Source: Candidatus Magasanikbacteria bacterium RIFOXYD2_FULL_41_14
Lineage (GTDB): Bacteria > Patescibacteriota > Patescibacteriia > Magasanikbacterales > GWA2-37-8
Assembly: GCA_001784475.1 (NCBI GenBank)
Contig: MFRE01000012.1
Location: 768 to 49,454, forward strand
Direction of reading: 5' to 3'
Length of the DNA stretch: 48,687 nt
Shown here: positions 1-7,932 of the stretch, piece by piece
Layout of the letters: each line of letters opens with the position of its first letter
How positions within the stretch are numbered: position 1 is the stretch's first letter
Translations under genes and position numbers: made by a program
Notes under the pieces: generated by a model
What the model was told of the DNA's origin: nothing
The model's input: only the letters and a program-made list of their open reading frames with translations
The model's database searches: none

Positions 1-404
1 ACCATCGCGAGCAACGTGGTAGGAACTTGAACATAGCGAACGCCACGCAAGTAGGTGGCGGCCACAAATCCGGCCAAATCGCCGACCACTCCCCCGCCCA
101 CGGCCACAATTACCGTGTCACGCCCTAACTGGCGACGCAATAATTCGTTTTGCAAACGAGTAACAGTAGTTTGATTTTTATTTTTTTCACCACCTGCAAA
201 AGTTAAAATTAATGGGCGCACTGATTTTAACGCTTGGCTGATTTTTTTGCCAAATAATTTTTTTACCCGGCTATCGGTAATTATCACCACTTGGCCACCC
301 TTGGCAGTCAATTTTTTAACAGTCATGAGAATTTGGCCACTCAAATTTTGACCGATATGGACTGGGTAACTTTTGGTTGAGTTGTGAACAATAATTGTAT
401 TCAT
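1..404 (-). CDS. aroB: 3-dehydroquinate synthase, N-terminal part (truncated by window start)
   Basis: Minus-strand reading from ATG at 404: MNTIIVHNSTKSYPVHIGQNLSG...VVIITDSRVKKLFG...GGGVVGDLAGFVAATYLRGVRYVQVPTTLLAM; the GGGVVGDLAGFVAATY/RG...QVPTTLLAM motif is typical of AroB. Confidence 0.93.
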   Translation of the reverse strand, partial: MNTIIVHNSTKSYPVHIGQNLSGQILMTVKKLTAKGGQVVIITDSRVKKLFGKKISQALKSVRPLILTFAGGEKNKNQTTVTRLQNELLRRQLGRDTVIVAVGGGVVGDLAGFVAATYLRGVRYVQVPTTLLAM

Positions 405-406
405 GC

Positions 407-1438
407 TTATTTGGCTATTTCTAAAATTAATTTTTTAGCATCCTCAAAACTCAAGCACGGATCAGTGATAGACAGCCCACTCCTGTCAACCGTTTCGGCT
501 GTTAACGCTTCTAATTTCTGATTGCCTTCCTTAATAAAACTTTCTATCATAAAACCTTTAACTAACGCTTTGAGTTGCGGATTGACATTCATGGTCGCGA
601 GCACTTCTTTGATTACCATCGGTTGCATCGTGCAATCCTTCACGCCATTAATTTTACAATTGTCATGACTCGCGTCAATTAACACGGCCGGATTTTGAAT
701 TTTATGTTTGATAAATAACGCCCGCGCTTCGTGCAAATATTCGGCGCCATAATTCGGCCCACTTATTTTACCACGTAAAATCAAATGTGCGTAGGGGTTA
801 CCATTGGTTTCTACGTGATAACCGCCAAAAACCGCATGGTGCTGATGTTGGGCGGCGATAATGCCATTTACCGCGAATTCAATTGAGCCAGTGGTAGTAT
901 TTTTCATCCCCACCGGACAGGGCATGGCTGAAGCAAAAATTCGGTGTTCCTGATCTTCCACACTGCGCGCGCCAATTGCCACCCACGACAATAATTCAAT
1001 AAAACCTTTGGCATTATGCGTAAACAAGGCCTCGTCCGCAATCGGCAAACCCATTTCAATAATTTTCACCATTAAACTCCGGCAGTATTTTATGCCCTCG
1101 GCAATATCCGGCGGAGAAAATGGATCCGGTTGATTAACTGGTCCAGTCCAACCATGCGTGGTGCGCGGTTTTTGAATGTAGGTGCGCATGATAATTTTTA
1201 TTTTATCTTTTACTTTATCGGACAATGCTTTTAATTTAACAGCATATTCTAGCACTGCATCTTTGGGCCAAGCCGAACAAGGACCAACGATGATAATCAA
1301 ACGATTATCTTTGCCCGATAAAATATCGCGAATTTCTTGACGATCCCGCGCCACTTGTTCGTGGCCATTTTCTGAAAGCGGTGCCAGCTGAACAATTTCT
1401 TCGGCGATTGGTAATTTTTTAATGATAGTAATGTTCAT
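407..1438 (-). CDS. 3-deoxy-7-phosphoheptulonate (DAHP) synthase, AroF/G/H class I type
   Basis: 343 aa; IIIVGPCSAWPKDAVLEYA, QKPRTTHGWTG, IDASHDNCKI motifs. Confidence 0.92.
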   Translation of the reverse strand: MNITIIKKLPIAEEIVQLAPLSENGHEQVARDRQEIRDILSGKDNRLIIIVGPCSAWPKDAVLEYAVKLKALSDKVKDKIKIIMRTYIQKPRTTHGWTGPVNQPDPFSPPDIAEGIKYCRSLMVKIIEMGLPIADEALFTHNAKGFIELLSWVAIGARSVEDQEHRIFASAMPCPVGMKNTTTGSIEFAVNGIIAAQHQHHAVFGGYHVETNGNPYAHLILRGKISGPNYGAEYLHEARALFIKHKIQNPAVLIDASHDNCKINGVKDCTMQPMVIKEVLATMNVNPQLKALVKGFMIESFIKEGNQKLEALTAETVDRSGLSITDPCLSFEDAKKLILEIAK

Positions 1439-1472
1439 ATAATTTTTATTTACTTTAAATTATGAAATTCAC

Positions 1473-1572
1473 TTGTCATTCCGAACCAATGTGAGGAATC
1501 TCTATCCCGTTGGCCAATTTTCGCCATAATGGAGATCCCTCGTCGGATGCGAATCCTCGCTCGGGATGACAA
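1473..1572. repeat. Palindromic element overlapping the aroE 3' end
   Basis: TTGTCATTCCGA (1473-1484) / TCGGGATGACAA (1561-1572), 12 bp with one G-T wobble; internal GAGGAATCTC / GAGATCCCTC. Confidence 0.8.
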
Positions 1573-2410
1573 AATGGGGTGTTTTGTAATTCAAAGTAAT
1601 TAAATTAACTTCCAGATAACTTCGGTAATCATAAGGAGTTAACGCCCGTTCCAACCACAATTCTTCCTGCGCCAAACCTTGCGCGACAAACATCTCTAAA
1701 CCGGAAATAGTTTTTGCCCCGCGCAGGCGCGCTAATTGTAATAATTTTGTTTGGAGTGGGTTATAAACGCAATCAAATACCACTTGATTACTGCTGATTA
1801 ATTTTTCCGGCACGGGCAACAAATCAACTAAATCCCCTTTCATACCCAAAGGCGTGGCATTAATTATTACATCAATATCTTTAGTGTCTAATTGATCTAA
1901 ATCCACCGCTTGTCCGGAAAATTTTTTAACTAATGACAGGGTTGATTTTTTATCGCGATTGGCACACAATAATTTTCCGCCACACTTCGTAATATAATAA
2001 GCAATCGGTTGCGCTACGCCACCTGCTCCGACGAGCAGAACATTTTTATTTTTTAACAACGCCGAATTTAGAGTGCGTTCTATACCGACAATATCAGTAT
2101 TATAACCAAATAATTTTCCCTGGCGATTTATAACCGTGTTAACCGCGCCAATTTCACGAGCGACATTATCAACTTCATCTAACAACGGAATAATAGTTTG
2201 CTTGTGCGGAATAGTAACCGCGACTAAATTAAACGGAGTGAATCGAATCATGGCAACCAACTCTAAAATATTTTCATTGGCCACCGCCCGCATTTGCGCT
2301 TCAATTCCTTCCTGTTCATAAATATGATTATGAAGAGTGGGGCTAAGCGAATGGCCCAAAGGAAAACCGATAACGGCGTTTAATTTAATTGTTTCAGTCG
2401 TGCCAGTCAT
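1502..2410 (-). CDS. aroE: shikimate dehydrogenase; the last ~23 codons are encoded by a palindromic repeat element
   Basis: GFPLGHSLSPTLHN, TIPHK, GAVNT, NATPLGM motifs; C-terminus FVIPSEDSHPTRDLHYGENWPTG overlaps the 1473-1572 inverted-repeat element. Confidence 0.93.
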   Translation of the reverse strand: MTGTTETIKLNAVIGFPLGHSLSPTLHNHIYEQEGIEAQMRAVANENILELVAMIRFTPFNLVAVTIPHKQTIIPLLDEVDNVAREIGAVNTVINRQGKLFGYNTDIVGIERTLNSALLKNKNVLLVGAGGVAQPIAYYITKCGGKLLCANRDKKSTLSLVKKFSGQAVDLDQLDTKDIDVIINATPLGMKGDLVDLLPVPEKLISSNQVVFDCVYNPLQTKLLQLARLRGAKTISGLEMFVAQGLAQEELWLERALTPYDYRSYLEVNLITLNYKTPHFVIPSEDSHPTRDLHYGENWPTG

Positions 2411-2415
2411 AAAAT

Positions 2416-2856
2416 TTAATCTACGGCTAATCTTTCGGCTAATAATTTTAAAGCATCAGCATAACCGGCAACACCTTTGCCTGAAATTTGCCCGATGCAC
2501 GCCGGCGCGGTGACGGAAATCTGGCGCCATTCTTCTCTACTCTTAATATCAGACAGATGAACTTCTACTGTCGGCAGACCAGCGTCCACAAGCGCATCGT
2601 GGAGAGAATAACTATAATGCGTTAAAGCGCCCGGATTAATTATAATCCCAACCGCCGATTTACTTTCGGCTTGAATAAAATCAATCAGCGCGCCCTCGTG
2701 ATTAGATTGAAAAGATTTTATTTCCAAACTAAAACGTTTAGCGTCTTCGGTAACTTTGGTTTCTAAATCCGCCAAGGTTAAAACGCCGTAGTGGGCGGCG
2801 GCGCGCTCACCAAGTTTATTTAGATTCGGTCCGTGAATTAGTAAAATTATTGGCAT
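2416..2856 (-). CDS. aroQ: 3-dehydroquinate dehydratase, type II
   Basis: 146 aa; LLIHGPNLNKLGER, FQSNHEGALIDFI, INPGALTHYSYSLHDAL motifs. Confidence 0.95.
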   Translation of the reverse strand: MPIILLIHGPNLNKLGERAAAHYGVLTLADLETKVTEDAKRFSLEIKSFQSNHEGALIDFIQAESKSAVGIIINPGALTHYSYSLHDALVDAGLPTVEVHLSDIKSREEWRQISVTAPACIGQISGKGVAGYADALKLLAERLAVD

Positions 2857-2860
2857 ACAA

Positions 2861-3391
2861 TTAAACTTTTTTAGCCATGTTAATAATCAGCTCGTCAACC
2901 GCTTTGCTCAATGTCTCACCGTTATTAACGGTAATTTGTGCTAAACGTTCATACTGAGGCAAACGCTCTTCCCAAATTCTGGTAAACGCGACATACGGCT
3001 CAACATCGCGCGGAAAAAAAGCCGGCCAGCCGTTCATCATAATCCGCTCGTAGACCGCGCCTTTCGGGGCGGTAACGTGAACAATAGTATGGTCGCGCAA
3101 TAATTCTTCGTTATTCTTTTGCAAAGGTGCTCCTCCGCCCACGGCCACTACCACACTCTCTGGACGCGCCAAAGTCGCGCGCAAGGCCTCGTGTTCTAAA
3201 GCCCGAAATTTTTCTTCACCTTCCAAACGCATAATTTCACGACAGGATAATTTTTCGCCTGACAACTCGGCAAAATGTTCTTCTAACACCCGGTCGGTAT
3301 CAACAAAATCGCAACCTAAAACTTTTGCCAATTCGCGCGCGACGCTGGATTTACCGACATTTTTGAAACCGATTAATAAAGTATGTGACAT
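2861..3391 (-). CDS. aroK: shikimate kinase
   Basis: Walker A-like GFKNVGKSSVARELA, DTDRVLEE, GGGAPL motifs. Confidence 0.92.
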   Translation of the reverse strand: MSHTLLIGFKNVGKSSVARELAKVLGCDFVDTDRVLEEHFAELSGEKLSCREIMRLEGEEKFRALEHEALRATLARPESVVVAVGGGAPLQKNNEELLRDHTIVHVTAPKGAVYERIMMNGWPAFFPRDVEPYVAFTRIWEERLPQYERLAQITVNNGETLSKAVDELIINMAKKV

Positions 3392-3395
3392 ATAT

Positions 3396-4706
3396 TTATA
3401 TTAAGTTACACTTCGCTCCCAATCGTTGCATTAACGCCACGTAATTGGGAAAAGTTTTGTTAATGCTCTCAGCAGTACTAATTTCAGTTTGACCAGAAGC
3501 GATACAACCGGCCAGCGCGAGTGCCATCACAGTACGATGGTCGCCATAGCCGTTGACAGACGCGCCCTGCAAGTTGCTTGGTTCGATTATGAGCCCATCA
3601 GATAATTCGGTAATCTTTGCGCCCATTTTTGTTAAACCTTCAGCCATTGAACGCAGACGATCGGTTTCTTTTAAACGCGCTTGCGGAACATTTATTAATT
3701 CAGTTTTGCCTGTTGCCGTTGTCGCGATTACCGCTAAAGTGGGAACAACGTCTGGAATATCATTGCAGTCAATTTTCAAACCGTGCAATTTACTTCCGCC
3801 CCGAACAATTAATTTATTTTCCTGTCTGGTTATATTAGCGCCCATCGCGATTAAAATTTCCACCAATCTTTTATCACCCTGCGCGTCATTAAAATCTAAT
3901 CCTGATAAAATTATTTCTCCACCGCGCAACACTCCGGCGGCGATTAAATATGAAGCGGAAGAAAAATCTCCGGGAATAATTTTATGAAAGGGGCGATAAC
4001 TTTGCCGACCGGTTATTTTGATAATATCTTGTTCTCGTTTGCGTTCCCAACTATACTTTATCCCCTGCTCATTTAACCAATAGGCGGTCATCTCGGCATA
4101 CGGACGCTCGTTTAACCGGTTAACAGTTAAAACTGAATCCAAAGGCACGAGCGGTAAAGTCAAAAGTAAAGCGGACAAAAATTGCGAAGTGGCGCCGTCA
4201 ACGATGGTGTCCCCGCCGATCAGCTCACCTTGTATTTCTAATGGATAAATTGTTGAAATATTTTGTTTAATTTTGATTCCGAGATTTTGTAAGGAATCTA
4301 CTAGCGGTTTAATCGGACGGGAACGCATCTGCGCGCCGCAATCCAAAATTACCGGAACGGAACAATCCGCGCGCAACCCTAAAATTGGTAAAATAAATCG
4401 GGTGGTAATTCCGGAATTATCGGTATGTAAATTATTTTTAATAGGTGCTATCGGCGTGCCAGTGCTTTCAACAATAATGTCCACGCCGCCACTGGCATCT
4501 GACCGGTTAGTAACTGATAATTTCGCTCCCAGCGCCTCACACACGGCTCGCGTCGCTACCGTATCGGCGCAATCCAAAATATTTTCCAACTGCGATTGTC
4601 CATTAGCGAGTAGCGCCAACAAAAGCGCGCGAATAGAATGCGATTTGGAAGCCGGCACCAGCACTTGCCCGCTTAATTTTTCAGTTGTACTTACAATTAA
4701 TTTCAT
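3396..4706 (-). CDS. aroA: 5-enolpyruvylshikimate-3-phosphate synthase
   Basis: PASKSHSIRALLLA, NSGITTRF, GDFSSASYLIAAG, RLKETDRL, YGDHRTVMALALAG motifs. Confidence 0.95.
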   Translation of the reverse strand: MKLIVSTTEKLSGQVLVPASKSHSIRALLLALLANGQSQLENILDCADTVATRAVCEALGAKLSVTNRSDASGGVDIIVESTGTPIAPIKNNLHTDNSGITTRFILPILGLRADCSVPVILDCGAQMRSRPIKPLVDSLQNLGIKIKQNISTIYPLEIQGELIGGDTIVDGATSQFLSALLLTLPLVPLDSVLTVNRLNERPYAEMTAYWLNEQGIKYSWERKREQDIIKITGRQSYRPFHKIIPGDFSSASYLIAAGVLRGGEIILSGLDFNDAQGDKRLVEILIAMGANITRQENKLIVRGGSKLHGLKIDCNDIPDVVPTLAVIATTATGKTELINVPQARLKETDRLRSMAEGLTKMGAKITELSDGLIIEPSNLQGASVNGYGDHRTVMALALAGCIASGQTEISTAESINKTFPNYVALMQRLGAKCNLI

Positions 4707-4716
4707 AAAACGCTCT

Positions 4717-4747
4717 AAAAAAGAAAAGAACCTCGCTTCCGAGGTTC
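4717..4747 (-). terminator. Intrinsic terminator/attenuator upstream of aroA
   Basis: Minus-strand RNA GAACCTCG-GAAG-CGAGGTTC (8 bp stem, 4-nt loop) followed by UUUUCUUUUUU, ending ~10 nt before the aroA ATG. Confidence 0.9.
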
Positions 4748-4770
4748 CTGATAATTTGGTGTAATCTTAT

Positions 4771-4845
4771 TTACGCAGATACACTAAACAGGGCCTCGGT
4801 GAGGTTGCTCCAAAAGTAGAAATATGAGGCCTGTTTTTTAATCAT
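4771..4845 (-). CDS. Putative aromatic amino acid leader peptide MIKKQASYFYFWSNLTEALFSVSA (24 aa), regulatory
   Basis: Read directly: ATG ATT AAA AAA CAG GCC TCA TAT TTC TAC TTT TGG AGC AAC CTC ACC GAG GCC CTG TTT AGT GTA TCT GCG TAA. Five consecutive Tyr/Phe/Trp codons upstream of the terminator at 4717-4747. Confidence 0.85.
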   Translation of the reverse strand: MIKKQASYFYFWSNLTEALFSVSA

Positions 4846-4853
4846 ATGTATTT

Positions 4854-4882
4854 ATAGTAACATAGTGCTAAGTTGCTGTCAA
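4854..4882 (-). promoter_or_regulatory. Putative sigma70-type promoter of the aro leader/operon
   Basis: Minus-strand TTGACA (4882-4877), 17-nt spacer, TACTAT (4859-4854); predicted start within a few nt of the leader ATG. Confidence 0.65.
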
Positions 4883-4953
4883 ATGGGTTGTGTGGATAAA
4901 GTAAATCATTTTCCCTACGTCAGGAAAATGATCTAGGATTATGGCTTTACAGT

Positions 4954-5127
4954 TTATTTCTTCCAATCCCTCACCACAAACCCGCCGCGCGTTTTTTTCA
5001 CTGTTACCTTTTGTTTTTCTTTCCAACCGAGCGCGCGCATTATTTCAATTGGAATAGTAACCGAGAAACTATCCCCTAGTTTAATTATTTTTCTAATTTC
5101 TTGCTTGTCTAGTTTTCTTAGTGGCAT
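4954..5127 (-). CDS. AbrB/MazE-type (SpoVT-AbrB fold) DNA-binding protein, 57 aa
   Basis: Not in the ORF track; reads MPLRKLDKQEIRKIIKLGDSFSVTIPIEIMRALGWKEKQKVTVKKTRGGFVVRDWKK*; GDSFSVTIPIEIMRALGWKEKQKV is a typical AbrB-like motif. Confidence 0.85.
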   Translation of the reverse strand: MPLRKLDKQEIRKIIKLGDSFSVTIPIEIMRALGWKEKQKVTVKKTRGGFVVRDWKK

Positions 5128-5209
5128 ATATATTTAAATAATGATTTAAATAATTATTTATTTCTCAATAATCAACAAAAACTCCCAACCAAATACCACG
5201 CACTACACA

Positions 5210-7837
5210 TTATACGTATCTAATCCCACGCCCGCCTATCAAATCGCTCAAATCTTCTTTTTCAACTACTTTAAAATCAACACCAATTGCAGCAAAATGT
5301 CTTTTTCCACAAATTATTTTTTGTAATTCATTTAAAGACAGCTCTTGTTCAGTATTTTTATAACCAAATTTTGTTTCTCTCACAAAATACAATTTTTCCT
5401 TCCCATTTTCTTGCCACACAATTGCCCAATCCGGGATATAATCTCCAAGCGGCGTATCAATTCGAAAATCTCTTGGCAATTTAGTATACACTTTTACATA
5501 ACGGCTACCTTCTAATGCTTCGGCAAACTTTCGCTCTCCATCACTATCAAAGAGCACCCTGTCAAAAACAGACAACCTGCTTGGAATACTTCTGCTCGAC
5601 AATGCTTCAAACGGTTCAAACAAGCTCATTTCCCACGTATCGCCGGTAGGAATATATTTCAGACCCTCGTTGATAAGCAGATTATTAAGACACGATTCGG
5701 TAATTAAAATAATACTTCTAACATATTCTTCCGGATTTTTAAATAATATTTCCAAATTTTCTAATTCTGACAACATGGCAAATACTGTTTTTTGCGTTAC
5801 CCCTGTTTCTCTAGCCACCCGCCCAACAATATTTTCAACTACTACATTCTTATTTATGCGCATACCCGCAGCGCCGGGTTCACGCGATATTTGCATTCGA
5901 TTTTTCTCATCAAAAAATATTTGCCCACGTTCCACGGTCACCATGGGATTACGAATATCCAATTCGTTAATTTTTGAAACTGCCTCTTTGATAAGCTTAT
6001 TAGTAGAAACTTCCAAATTATATTTTGTTTTTTTACTAATCCGTTTCCACAATTCTTTAAAATCGGCTGATTCAAGATGTTTAGTGGTTTTAACTAATAC
6101 TTTTTTTTCTTTGGCATCAGTTGTGTCAAGAGTTTGAGTATAACCTGCCTCTATAAATTCCGCTTGCAATTGGCCAACATACCGCTGATAGCTTTCGTTT
6201 GCCACGACAGTCAATACGTTAATTCGTGAATCATAAACACGGTCTCCGTCAACATTAAGCGCCAGACGAAGCCCACGACCAATTTCCTGACGTTTTTTCA
6301 TGAGTGAATGCGTTTCTTTAAGTGTGCAAATTTGAAATATATTAGGATTATCCCAACCTTCTTTCAGGGCTGAATGAGAAAAAATAAAAGATACCGGTTC
6401 ACTAAATGATAGTAATCGTTCTTTGTCTTTCATAATTAAATCATAAGCGTCTTTGTCAATTTTAGAATCACCTTTCGTGTCTTGGTATACTATTTCCCCT
6501 TTTTCTTTTTTATTAGCAAAGTATCCTTTATGTACCGCACCAACATCTACTTTTTTAAATTTATCGTAATTTTTCTTCAATTTTTCAAATTCTTCAATAA
6601 AAATAGTACGGATCATCCCATCATTTGCAACATAATTATGCACTCTGTCAATAAAGAATAAGGATAGAACTTTTATTTCCTCACCCAGCTCTTCCTGTTT
6701 ATCAAAATGTGCTTTAATGGTTTCGTGAATTTGTGTTCTAAAAATTGCTTCTTTATTTTCGCTTTCCGCTTCTAATATATAAAATTTACCATCGGATAAC
6801 TCTACGCGATTACGCGAAGCGTTAACATCGCGCACTTCCAGACCAACATATTTAGGATTCTTGGTTTTCTTTTCTAATTCATCACCCGCTTTAAATACCA
6901 CTTCTTTAACCGCAAATTTCCCGTCGGCATTTTTAACTTCTACCAGCACCTTCGCTTTTGGATACTCCCCTTTTTTTGTTTCTATATTTAGAACCTTAAA
7001 ATTAAAAGCGCTAGCATCATCGGCCTGTACCCCAAAAACTGCTATCTTTTTTACAAGACCTCTCTTATACGCTTCTACCGGAGTTAACCGATAAACAAGA
7101 TTAATAATCTCTTTATGGGTAGCACTATAGCGCAATTTAAACAATGGTTTTAAGTCGGCAATTGCGGCTTGTGAAAGATCTGAAGCCATATTTTGCGGTT
7201 CGTCCATTATTATCACGGGCTTAGTTGCCGCCACCAGACCAATCGGGCTTTCACCGTTGAATCTATCTGGTGTTTGACGCATTACACGGTCATCACTGTT
7301 AAACGACTGGATAGTCATTATCATTATCTGTATATCCAACGATTGGGCAAATTCACGAACTTTAGAAAGTTTAGATGAATCATAGGCAAAAGAACCAAAC
7401 CCAACATTATATAATTCTCGAAAATGTTCTTTTGTTTGCTCAATTGTTTTGAGCACGCCCTCACGAATAGCCACACTCGGCACCAATATAATAAATTTTT
7501 TTAAACCGTATTTTTGATTTAATTCTAAAATCGTCCGCAAATATACATAGGTCTTTCCGGTTCCGGTTTCCATCTCAATAGAGAAGTCACTCACGTTATC
7601 ATCCCCGCCAGTGCGGGGATCCAATTCAATTCTATTTGTTTTCTGAATAGCCAACACGTTTTTTCTAATTCTCTCATTATTAATTTCTAATTCATTAGAA
7701 ATTATAGGACTGGCGGAATCACGTAAAACAAAAGGCCGTTCTGCCTGCACAATATTTTTTCCAGTATCAAAAATCCCGACGACCGCGTCGATCGCTTCTC
7801 TTTGGTAATCTAGGTTTTTGGAAAATTTAAATTTCAT
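5210..7837 (-). CDS. Type III restriction enzyme Res subunit (SF2 helicase plus nuclease)
   Basis: 875 aa; METGTGKTYVYLRTI, IIMDEPQNM, GWDNPNIFQICTLKE, QEIGRGLRLA; C-terminal D...YIPDWAIVW...KLYFVRETK nuclease-like region. Confidence 0.92.
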   Translation of the reverse strand: MKFKFSKNLDYQREAIDAVVGIFDTGKNIVQAERPFVLRDSASPIISNELEINNERIRKNVLAIQKTNRIELDPRTGGDDNVSDFSIEMETGTGKTYVYLRTILELNQKYGLKKFIILVPSVAIREGVLKTIEQTKEHFRELYNVGFGSFAYDSSKLSKVREFAQSLDIQIMIMTIQSFNSDDRVMRQTPDRFNGESPIGLVAATKPVIIMDEPQNMASDLSQAAIADLKPLFKLRYSATHKEIINLVYRLTPVEAYKRGLVKKIAVFGVQADDASAFNFKVLNIETKKGEYPKAKVLVEVKNADGKFAVKEVVFKAGDELEKKTKNPKYVGLEVRDVNASRNRVELSDGKFYILEAESENKEAIFRTQIHETIKAHFDKQEELGEEIKVLSLFFIDRVHNYVANDGMIRTIFIEEFEKLKKNYDKFKKVDVGAVHKGYFANKKEKGEIVYQDTKGDSKIDKDAYDLIMKDKERLLSFSEPVSFIFSHSALKEGWDNPNIFQICTLKETHSLMKKRQEIGRGLRLALNVDGDRVYDSRINVLTVVANESYQRYVGQLQAEFIEAGYTQTLDTTDAKEKKVLVKTTKHLESADFKELWKRISKKTKYNLEVSTNKLIKEAVSKINELDIRNPMVTVERGQIFFDEKNRMQISREPGAAGMRINKNVVVENIVGRVARETGVTQKTVFAMLSELENLEILFKNPEEYVRSIILITESCLNNLLINEGLKYIPTGDTWEMSLFEPFEALSSRSIPSRLSVFDRVLFDSDGERKFAEALEGSRYVKVYTKLPRDFRIDTPLGDYIPDWAIVWQENGKEKLYFVRETKFGYKNTEQELSLNELQKIICGKRHFAAIGVDFKVVEKEDLSDLIGGRGIRYV
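7601..7620. repeat. 20-nt perfect hairpin unit (8+4+8) inside res
   Basis: ATCCCCGC-CAGT-GCGGGGAT; encodes part of ...ELDPRTGGDDN.... Confidence 0.8.
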
Positions 7838-7932
7838 CTATTTTTTAGTTTTATTACCTAGTTATTATCTAATAAACTCGCAGAAACATCATATTTTAAG
7901 CAGAAAAAAATAGGTATTCCTTCGGACATTAT

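Noticed and set aside
2136-4764. Plus-strand ORFs opposite aroE and aroA (2136-2321, 3553-3987, 4273-4764, etc.)
   Set aside because: Antisense to strongly supported genes; no family-like sequence.
4794-4834. T-box or riboswitch explanation for the aro leader
   Set aside because: No T-box AGGGUGGNACCGCG-like sequence or recognisable aptamer; leader-peptide attenuation explains ORF, pairing and terminator together.
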